DNA of 64,000 bases from positions 5,188,241-5,252,240 of the forward strand of contig NW_002060948.1 in NCBI RefSeq assembly GCF_000150275.1, read 5' to 3'. The translations under genes were made by a program, and so were the position numbers. Under the pieces are notes generated by a model. That model was given only the letters and a program-made list of their open reading frames with translations, was not told the DNA's origin and did not search any database. The number at the start of each line of letters is the position of its first letter. Within the stretch, counting starts at the first letter, position 1. Of the stretch, positions 40,801 to 49,554 are shown piece by piece. This DNA comes from Trichoplax adhaerens. Lineage: Eukaryota; Placozoa; Uniplacotomia; Trichoplacea; Trichoplacidae.

Positions 40801-40994
40801 CACCAATTAAAACACTTATGCATCCTACATATACACTTATTTTCAGGGATGGATACGGCCTGTGGCTAGATGCTGAGCTAAATAAAGGGTCAAGTGCTCG
40901 ATGTCAGACTTTTATGAATCAGCCGTTAACGAATAGCAAAGATGGCACGTTTGTTTGTGCATGCGTTGAACTTTATGGACTGATTGATACTTAG
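37878..40994 (+). CDS. TBC1D24: TBC1D24: Rab-GAP-like TBC domain plus TLDc domain
   Basis: The vertebrate protein acts in membrane and synaptic-vesicle traffic and binds ARF6 and phosphoinositides; its TLDc domain protects against oxidative stress and can bind V-ATPase. Nine exons close perfectly in phase: 37878-38205, 38415-38731, 39018-39134, 39304-39412, 39521-39606, 39747-39917, 40114-40272, 40377-40690 and 40847-40994 (582 residues; human about 559). The TBC half shows RKGVPLNQRAQLWFECSGG and later WMVWIFKYLPKDVV and IEGRKIFYRMGLAILIIFHK. The arginine-finger IxxDxxR motif of active GAPs is not evident, as in the family. The TLDc half shows WNMIPDRFYIKVPIMLFTSA, FFGTGESFLFTL, CIIIGGGDGYGLWLDAELNK and RCQTFMNQPL. 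The start is the first ATG in phase. Confidence 0.96.
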
Positions 40995-42657
40995 ATTTAT
41001 CATTTTGAAAGTGAATCATTTGATAGTGCTGATTGTAAAGCGATAGCAAAGTCTTATAGATAAAAGCACTAATCTATCTTCAGAAATCTCCTAATCTTTT
41101 CTATACGTACTGTATGTAGAGAGTAGTGAATTTATTGCAAAGTACTATCTGCATACCATAATACATTTGGATGAGTACAAAGATGTTTGATAGTACGGCA
41201 TTGAAATACTGTACATTTTTAATTTTAATTTCAGAAATTAAAGTTGATTTCTACCGTAAATCCTCAAAATATTTAGTATAAAAACAGGTGGAATACTATG
41301 TTAGAACTTCACTAGAAAGATATTGAATGAACTTTACGTTGGGCGATGCGTACCTGATGATTTATTATATATCGCAAATCTTTGCGTATTTCTTCCTGTA
41401 TGGAGATTTAATACTAGCTAATGTATGTAATGGATTGATTGATTGCTTTATTGTATCTGTTTAATACTGTAAGCTTGTAACCTTACTGGACAAATTATAA
41501 CACATTTGCCATCAATTTCAATTTCATATTACCTCGCACTTTAGCAGTTTACCTCTTTAAAATTTAAATGAAATAAAATGCGCATGTAGTAGGTTATTGT
41601 AATAATGTGATACTTGCCTAGAAGTACCGATTACAATAGGTATTTCTAGTCAGGTATCACATTCGCCTTGCAATGATTTAATTATTGATGCAAGTAGAGC
41701 TCAATATCATTTCATCAACACGCAAACGTAGTTTATGAACTTAGGAGATTTGAAGTTGAATGCAAATTACGAAATTATAAATTTTTGAAACACTTCTCAC
41801 AATAAAAATGCGTTTTTCACAACGTTAATCCTTCAAGCTAAAAAGTGATTTAAAAATCTGAATGTGCTGAAAAAGGAATAAACAACCGGAAGTGTCCTAT
41901 TCTGATATTTACTTATAATGAATATAAAAATGAAGTCAGACTCGTCAATTTAAATTGAAGGGAGTAAGTTCTTGAGTAATGACTTAAGTGAATTTTACTT
42001 ATCCATATCCATTACTAACTACCATCAAGATTGCTTGAATAGAATAAATGCAAGCATGTTGCAATGTAATACTGTCATCGATTTATTCTCAGATATTATC
42101 GCTACCTACGGTGCAGTCGGTCATGGACTACAAAATAAAATAGTGTTTTTTAAAATGGATCTTTTTAATAGTCCCTTACTAACTACCATCAAGATTGCTT
42201 GAATAGAATAAATGCAAGCGTGTTGCAATGCGATCCTGTCATCGATTTATTCTCAGATATTACCGCTACCTACGGTGCAGTCAGTCATGGACTACAAAAT
42301 AAAATGGTGTTTTTTAAAATAGATCATTTTAATAGTCACTTGTATAGTAAAAGTATATTCCAAATTGAGGATCAATCGAATACTTTGATTGAAATTAACT
42401 CCTTCTATAATCAATAAATGTACTTCAATAATACGAATAATTATTTCACCGCATCTTCCTGGTGCATCTCTTATACTACAAAGCAAGTCATTCAATCGTC
42501 AATTAGGCATCCATTAAAATCGCTTAGCATAGTAATTAGTAATAGCTGTTGTCACTTTTTATTTATCCAGCATATGAATAGATAGTTTTTCTACCCTACA
42601 AAAGTAAGTACGATCATAATCCATGTGGTGTTACAAATTGACACATATACTGTATAT
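40995..42657. other. Intergenic with a duplicated gene-like fragment
   Basis: Most of this is AT-rich with nothing to name. Between 42014 and about 42340 a 164-bp unit is doubled; see the separate entry. Confidence 0.45.
42014..42340 (+). pseudogene. Doubled 164-bp fragment, possible gene relic
   Basis: Two copies begin ACTAACTACCATCAAGATTG at 42014 and 42178. Both can be read as NRINAS(M/V)LQC..VIDLFSD followed by ATYGAV.HGLQNK. The 164-bp spacing is not a multiple of three, so one frame cannot run through both. Differences between copies are mostly amino-acid changing, which speaks against selection. I do not know the parent family. Confidence 0.35.
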
Positions 42658-42790
42658 TCGCAGAATACCATCATACAGGTAACCGGTCTGATCAGCCATT
42701 AGCAATAGGCGACTTTAGCCAAATTTGTGCTAACGGTTTCATGCGTTTCTGTAATGGCGGTTGCCTACAATATATGCGTACACATGCAGT
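42658..42790 (-). promoter_or_regulatory. Candidate SECIS element (selenocysteine insertion) for the deiodinase
   Basis: On the minus strand, ATGA (42742-42739) is followed by AA and then CCGTTAGC. Next comes AC, then the unpaired AA(A) at 42726-42724, 12 nt after the ATGA. A large apical part contains a small GGC/GCC stem. GCTAATGG (42703-42696) pairs with all eight bases of CCGTTAGC (one G-U), and C-TGAT (42694-42691) closes the non-Watson-Crick quartet. Flanking helix I options exist (CCATTACAG with CTGTA..ATGG, or AGGCAACCG with CGGTTACCT). Quartet, AA spacing and extra apical stem fit a type II SECIS. It lies about 640 nt past the deiodinase stop codon on the same strand. Confidence 0.7.
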
Positions 42791-42940
42791 AATGTCCATG
42801 ATGGAATTAGTATCGTATTCCTTGACCATAATCAATTAATAATGGCAATGTTACTTCTTCTAGCAATATACTCGTACGTTCAAATTTAGCGTTATTGGAT
42901 TCCGATGATACTTGATTGCGTTATTACCAATCGAATCGAT

Positions 42941-43135
42941 AGGACAAAATTGATTCAATACAGGAAGTCCATGTTATAGTTAGAGTTTGTCCTACTTGCA
43001 GTAGTATGATAGAACAAAATTAATTCAATACAGGAAGTCCATGTTATAGTTAGAGTTTGTCGTACTTGCAGTAGTATGATAGAACAAAATTAATTCAATA
43101 CAGCAAGTCAATATATAGTTAGGATTTTGAATTAA
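42941..43135. repeat. Three tandem copies of a 70-bp unit
   Basis: A(G/A)GACAAAAT or AGAACAAAAT starts at about 42941, 43011 and 43081, each followed by T(G/A)ATTCAATACAG(G/C)AAGTC. The array lies between the deiodinase stop codon and the candidate SECIS, so it would be part of the 3' UTR. Confidence 0.85.
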
Positions 43136-43383
43136 GAAATGTTTGCATAAACACATTACAGTATAAACGTATATGTAGTACTTCTATTTTATACTTGTAT
43201 AATGTAGAATTCAATATATTTACTCGATCATAGTATAATTTTTCCTTCAAACACTTTCTATAGGCGTAGATCACTCCGCCTCTTGGTAGATTGGTTCACG
43301 TTAGTTTGTTCAAGTCTAGAAATGCCACCTGCTAGTGTTGTTCAGTGCTGTAAAAATGGCATCGTATGATGGAGATGAAGACG

Positions 43384-44130
43384 TTATGCTAATAATTTAT
43401 GGAGAGATTGCGTTAAATCATCAAAGTTATAACCATACGGCCCTGGACCACCCTTGTAAAGGATCTTATAGTCATCAGAAACGACATAAAGGCGTTCAGG
43501 TACTGCATCGTAAAGATTTGATGTAGTATCATCGATATCGTCTACAACGATAGCATGCTGAAAAGAAGAGTTTTGGATAAAGGCTTGCGCGACTTTCATC
43601 CTATCTTCTAATGTTTTAGGCTGTTTAAAGCATATCCCCAAGTCTTCATTCATACCTGATAATCTCCAGCCGTCAGTAGCATGAGCTTCACGAATATAAA
43701 TGGTAATAAATTCCACACGATCACCAAATTGACGACAACAATCGTCATATTGAGGAATGGAACGACGAAATGGGGGTCAGGTATAAGAACCAAAATTGAG
43801 GACAGCTAATTTTTTATTGCTTTCTTGAATGATTTGATGGATATTGGTTACACCTTTATTAATAGTGTAGAGTTTACCAGCAGGTGCTTGTTTGCCTATT
43901 TTTAACGTTCCATATTGAATATAGGCTGATTGATCTTGGCCAAGTCGACCTAAAGTGTCTCTATCCATCCAATAGAATATATTTATTCTTGGTGAGTTGG
44001 CAATTAATTGCCGATAATACTTGATCCATATGATTGGATTATGGATAAAGCAAATCCAGTTTAAACGTATAAATACTAGCAATCCGTACAATGCTAGCAG
44101 CCATGATTTTAGACCATCAACGAAAGCCAT
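43384..44130 (-). CDS. DIO: Iodothyronine deiodinase, selenoprotein with in-frame TGA (Sec)
   Basis: Deiodinases remove iodine from thyroid hormones and related iodotyrosine compounds using an active-site selenocysteine. One unbroken exon reads through a single TGA at 43779-43777 and gives 248 residues; human DIO1 has 249. The N terminus has a membrane anchor (WLLALYGLLVFIRL). The thioredoxin-like active site is LNFGSYT-U-PPF, where U is the TGA codon and the family has NFGSCTUPPF. Downstream are the family blocks FITIYIREAHATDGW, TLEDRMKVAQAFI, HAIVVDDIDD, PERLYVVSDDYKILYKGG and GPYGYNFDDL. The protein ends LHKLLA. ATG 44130 is the first ATG. The strong conservation on both sides of TGA argues for recoding and against a pseudogene. 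It is intronless, unlike all its neighbours. Confidence 0.93.
43777..43779 (-). other. DIO: Selenocysteine codon (in-frame TGA)
   Basis: The TGA lies between ACC (Thr) and CCC-CCA-TTT (Pro-Pro-Phe), at exactly the position of the catalytic Sec in known deiodinases. The frame stays open and conserved for 130 codons after it. Confidence 0.92.
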
Positions 44131-45931
44131 AGCCAAATCGTACCGTCTAATGCACTATGTTGACTGAGATGTTTTGATTTACTGCTCAAACTGTGTTGAA
44201 TGTCGGCAAGAGTTTACAAGGTAGCAAAATAGTTTTGGATGCCGAGGTAGCCTTTGATGACAGCAGCACCTACTTACTATAGTACTCAAGCTTCAGCAAC
44301 TACTTAAGTAAGAAGAAAGGGAAGGGACAGAAGAAGGAAATGATGCTTGACTATGTCAATAATATAATGTGGAGGCTGATTAATTAGTTTACTGGTCATT
44401 TCAAATATATCGTATGTCTGCAACAGTACACTAAATAATAGTTGGCGATGGATATTTAAATGAGCTATTCTTAGCATAAAGGTAAGGAAAAAAAAAAACT
44501 ACCAGTGCTAATATACCCACCCTACTCACTACTTAGTAATGGTAGAGATGCCGGCAGTCCATGATTGTTAGCTAGCCAAGTTGATTTTGTTCAGTATCGC
44601 ATATAATTTCATTGCTACCGTAGCGGAGAATGGCTCGAAAAATGATCGATTCCATATGATGTTGCACTCAAGGCCATTTCTTGTTCCCATCTCTTCCTTT
44701 TTAGTACTGTCATCCCTAGTGACGGGCTGCAAACACCAATGCGATAATGGCGACATGGCGATGCCAATGCTCAAGCTTACTCAAGCCTGCTGACAAATAC
44801 AACGGCTAAAATAATTGCCTAGAAATTTACGTCGGACATTGCCTGTTTGGCGTCTATTTAATTCATTCAAATTGCTACGATACTATACAGTACACTGTGG
44901 ATCCATGTTGATCATTGCCTACGGTAAAAGAGAGGTCATTTTATTGAATGCATCCATCATCATGTCTCCATTTTGAACATGGTTCCTACTGGTGATGTTT
45001 GAAAATAGCTGATCGGTATACTGTAATACTATTTCAAGCTAGTATTTTGAAAGAGTGCTTCAAAATGATGAGCATCTCGTCAAGCTAATTGAGAAAGAGT
45101 CATGATAATATAGAAGATAGACTGTATATTATTTGGCGTCTATTTAATTCATTCAAATTGCTACGATACTATACAGTACACTGTGGATCCCATGTTGATC
45201 ATTGCCTACGACAAAATAGAGGCCATTTTATTGAATACATCCATCATCATGTCTCTCCATGTTGAACATGATTCCTGCTGGTGATGCTTGAAAACAGCTC
45301 ATCTACTGTAATACTATTTTTAAAGCTAGTATTTTGAAAGAGTGCTTCCAAATGATGAGCATCTCGTCAAGCCAATTGAGAAAGGGTCATGATAATAGAG
45401 AGGCTAGATCCTGTATATTATTCTACTGTATCGAATATATAATTTAATTTTGTCCACGTTTATTAAATTAGTTTTAATATCAGTGGACATCATTTTTCCA
45501 ATCCTATCGCTTTTGAAGCATCATTCTATATACAGTATCCATAATATGGATTCCGCTATTGCAGAGACATTGAGACGGACACAAAGACGCATCCATAACT
45601 CTCCATCGGCTATGAACTACCAATAGAAAATAACTCGACGTTTCTTTGAGTAGTCTATGCCATAAAATGACACTTAATAATGCAGTACTGTAGCAAGTAG
45701 GATATTACTACTGTATTAAGAGATGAAAGCAAAACTGCCGAGAAATGCAGTTAAGCAAAGTAGACGACAGAAAATTTGCCTACCGCCATTTTGACTTGCA
45801 TGCCGGCCGGCAACTACAGTACGCCGGCCACAGTACAACAAATTTGCTTGGTACTGTACACTGTACTGCTAGGGTTGGGCAGGAAGAAACATTCAATTAA
45901 TTTTTTCCCATCTGCAAAACATTATTCCAAG
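44131..45931. other. Interval between the divergent deiodinase and SPAG7 genes
   Basis: Both promoters should lie here. A 286-bp unit beginning TTTGGCGTCTATTTAATTCA is doubled (about 44846-45420). Overlapping opposite-strand frames at 44568-44793 have no domain. A frame upstream of and in phase with the SPAG7 ATG (from 45776) is repeat-like and taken as 5' UTR. Confidence 0.5.
44846..45420. repeat. Direct duplication, two copies of about 286 bp
   Basis: The block TTTGGCGTCTATTTAATTCA with CTATACAGTACACTGTGGATCC, then a CATCCATCATCATGTCTC stretch and GATGAGCATCTCGTCAAGC, occurs in both halves with small indels. Confidence 0.9.
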
Positions 45932-48900
45932 ATGGATCTGCTGGATTCAATCATGAAATCGATGGATAAACCGCCATCCTTATCGCAAAAAGAGAAAAAG
46001 ATCCAACGGGGTAATTTGATATTAGATAAATCACTTACTAAATGTATCGGTTATTTATTATGGCTTTCCATCTTATGCAATACAATGGAAATGGCCCATC
46101 AACAGGAAAACACGTTGCACCAAGAAGAGCATGCCATGCATGTTCTTGGTGCAACAACGCTTTACTATCTTTCACGACATGTTATATTTGATAGTTTCAA
46201 ATGGATGATCTCTCTTTTTCAATGACTCGACCAGTTAAACCTGCAATAGTAATAGATCATCGATAAACTAGTATATACAACTGTATATTTTGACTGCAAT
46301 AGCTTATAGCCTTTGAAAAAGGGATACTGTACCATCACGATGTTAATGGTATATCAATGATTACAACTGTGTCTGCAGATAGGGATCTTATGGTAATATC
46401 GAGGAAAGACTACTGTTCTAATTGCTCATCGTTGATAACTAACTTAGTTGATTACTTAAACAGAGTAATCTTGCCATGGTTTTGAGCTTCAATTATTAAT
46501 TGACAAGTAGAGATACTGCTATCACGATGTTAATGATATATCAATGATTACAACTGTGTCTGCAGATAGGGATCTTATGGTAATATCGAGGAAAGACTAC
46601 TTTTCTAATTGCTCATCGTTGATAACTAACTTAGTTGATTACTTAAACAGAGTAATCTTGCCATGGTTTTGAGCTTCAATTATTAATTGACAAGTAGAGA
46701 TACTGCTATCACGATGTTAATGATATATCAATGATTACAACTGCGTCTGCAGATAAGGGATCTTATGGTAATATCGAGGAAAGACTACTTTTCTAATTGC
46801 TCATCGTTGATAACTAACTCAGTTGACTGCTTAAACAGAGTAATCTTGCCGTGCTTTTGAGCTTCAATAATTGATAGGTACAGACGCTTATATCCCTTGT
46901 GCAGTACTATATACTCTTACTTTGGTAGCTTCTTCACCAATATTACGTACAGTACAACTTTCAGATGTCATTTTTAGGACTAGTGAAAATGAAGAATTAC
47001 TATAAAATATGATATTGACTTAGCCTTACTCTGATGTAATACTTCACAATTCTTATACGGTTATTTGTTCTCTCTGGCCATTTGTAATTGGAATGCTACT
47101 CACGGTTCCTTAAGCAAGCGTTCATCGATGGAGAAAATCAAGATAGCTTCACTTTGGATATAACATAGGCTTACGTTGAGCTCCTATGAAAGTGCATATC
47201 CTAAATAGAGATCTGACGTAATCTAAAGCTTACGTACTGATATTCGTCTACAATGCTGTCTTATCACAAGAATTTATATAAACTACATACATACATACAG
47301 TACTCTAAGATCTACCTCTGGTTAAATCTTATATTCTACACGACTCTATACTAGATCTAATGATACTATTTTTCGTTGAGAGGAACAATCCTTGTGTCAG
47401 TAACCTTATTCAAGTGGAATATGTAATATGTATCATCTGCATAAAGCTCGTAATGAAGTAAATTAATCTTTGATGATCAAGGCTTACTCGTCATATTTTT
47501 CTAAGCAACGTTTTCCCGCCGATTGGAATATAGTACCCGTATGATCTTAAACAAGAGTTGCCCCTACCTGATGCTGATCGTTGTGTGTTGAATAAGTCGC
47601 AATCGTCTATATAACTTTTTTTCTCTTTACCATGTAGCTAAGAAAGAATTTTTGCAAAAACAACAAGAAAAGGAAAAAGAATCCATGTCCAAATTTAATA
47701 CACAGGTATTAGCCTAACCGTTGCTTTCTTAAGTTGATGATCGGAATGTTTATCCTTGACCTAATATTGCTCTTGATCTATTAATTAGGTTCTAGACCAA
47801 ATTTCGGTATTTATCAATGACGCAAATGCCAAAAAACTGACGTATGAACCGATGGATAAAATTCACCGAACTGCTATGTTAGTGCTTTCATAAACTCCAG
47901 TACTAATTTCATAGAGTAATAGATAGGATAATGATATGGAAGAAGGTTACAGCTTACGGACTAATAATTAATATAACTTAGAACTTAACAAGAAGCTCTT
48001 TTCTGCTTAATTTTGAATTTAATTTGTTTTCGTCGGAATAAACAAACATGTCAATTGACACAGTAGACAAATGGCAGATTAAACGATTGCTTTTTATCTT
48101 CGGTGACTTCACAATTCCCTAATATGATTTTAACCTATGTTAAACTAGACATGAAATAGTTGAAAATGCTGGTTTACTATCATACTCTTTCGGACAAGAA
48201 GGTGAATCTCGTTATGTAATGGTCTTCAAAAAGGTAGCGCCATAGCCTAGCATACCTGCTCATGTTAAGCCTTTCATTTATATTCTAATCAACATGCAAT
48301 TATGTAAGATTTGATTTATCGTAACGAAATGTTAATTTCTAGGAATTTCCTCCATCCGAAGAAGAATTGGCCGCATATAGACGAGGAGAGGTTATTACTA
48401 ATTTCTTATATTATTATGAAATGTTAAATACTTGGCATTTTAATGTGTTAGAGGCCTTTGACGAATTATTGTGTTAACATTCAACGGATGCTAATAGAAT
48501 TCTCTGCTGCCTTTTCAAAGGAATATGATCCAAGTGCTAAAAAGGATAATACTGACATAGATGATCACCAAGAAGAGGATAAAATAAAAGACAGCAAGCC
48601 CAAGCGAGATTATAGGGAGAAATATATGAAAATAGTCGGAAAGGAGAGTGGCATTGAAGCTGCAAAAATCACTGTTCCTAATGAAAATTTTGGATTTGGT
48701 AAAAACATTACTAAAAAGTTAAATTAGTTATTTTAGTCAAGTTAATGTTATAATAATGTATTAGTAGTGACAGTGTAACTACATAGTCGTTACGCATGGT
48801 TATGAAAATGTCGTGTCTGCTTATAAATAATGATACATACAAAGTAGTAGTAAGCATTGAATTTTTCTTCATTTCCATTGCAACCCTTTGCAGTACCAAG

Positions 48901-49024
48901 TAGTAACAAAAGAGATCAGCGCTCGATTGAGGAAACTCTGAACGAAATTCGTTCCCGAAAGCGTTCTAAGAAGGAGACTGATGCTAAGAACGAAGGTGAA
49001 GACTCTGGTGAACAGAAACAGTAA
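45932..49024 (+). CDS. SPAG7: Sperm-associated antigen 7 homologue (R3H domain)
   Basis: Seven exons keep phase exactly: 45932-46010, 47638-47705, 47789-47877, 48149-48233, 48343-48390, 48521-48698 and 48894-49024 (225 residues; human 227). The start MDLLDSIMKSMDKPPSLSQK is diagnostic. It is followed by a charged helix (EFLQKQQEKEKESMSKF), an R3H single-stranded nucleic-acid-binding domain (LTYEPMDKIHRTAMHEIVE with its Arg and His spaced as in the domain, then YVMVFKK), EFPPSEEELAAYRRGE, YREKYMKIVGKESGIEAAK, and a final RDQRSIEETLNEIRSRKR. The function of SPAG7 is poorly known; mouse work links it to placenta and metabolism. The first intron (1.6 kb) holds a tandem array and a hairpin. Confidence 0.95.
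46114..46155. repeat. Perfect 13-bp inverted repeat (hairpin) in SPAG7 intron 1
   Basis: GTTGCACCAAGAA at 46114-46126 is the exact complement of TTCTTGGTGCAAC at 46143-46155, with 16 nt between them that themselves contain GCATG and CATGC. Confidence 0.85.
46320..46880. repeat. Three tandem copies of a 187-bp unit in SPAG7 intron 1
   Basis: CACGATGTTAATG occurs at 46336, 46523 and 46710. Each copy contains GTCTGCAGATA.GGATCTTATG and GAGTAATCTTGCC.TG. The copies are about 95% alike by eye. Confidence 0.92.
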
Positions 49025-49554
49025 CTCTAATATGTGTAACTTTTATCAATTTTCGAATGTTGACTATTTGTAGGCATTGAAAATGTCGTTTGTAAAGTTT
49101 TTTATTTATACCTCAAATTGTAATACCCTATTTACTGTAAATACGTTCTCGTGAGTGTTATCATTTGCTTATATTCAATATTTAAAGCTTAAACAAGTAT
49201 ATGTATTATGCAGTCAGTGACTACATAATGTCTTCATCACTTGTACTTGATATACAAATATTAACATATACTTTGCACGTTACCATGTCCTTGCGAGCAT
49301 CATCTTCTCATTTCAATGTTTACAGTAGTACCTCTCCCATTTTTCTGCTAGTTAATTTAATATAACTAAACATCAGTTTATCATCGTAAATGGTTACTTT
49401 CATCATGTTATATGATAGCTATTGTAATCTATTGCGGCTAAGTATAGTTTCAAAGCGTGTGTAGATGGTAATCGATACGAACTATTGTTTCGTAATAATT
49501 GAAAACATGTTTAAGTACAAAATATAAATATGGCAAAGTTTCAATAAAATTCTT

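Noticed and set aside
43282-43305. A nearer SECIS-like string (GTGA ... AA ... TGA) just after the deiodinase stop
   Set aside because: Only 22 nt separate the two quartet halves and the arms do not pair, too short for a SECIS helix; the element at 42658-42790 fits far better.
43777-43779. TGA as an inactivating stop (pseudogene)
   Set aside because: It sits exactly at the Sec position, the frame stays open and conserved for 130 codons after it, and a SECIS candidate follows.
46114-46155. Hairpin as a microRNA precursor
   Set aside because: A 13-bp stem is too short for a Drosha/Dicer-type precursor.
45776-46225. 149-codon frame covering the start of SPAG7
   Set aside because: Only 45932-46010 is coding; the upstream part is repeat-like and the downstream part reads into intron 1 after a proper GT donor.
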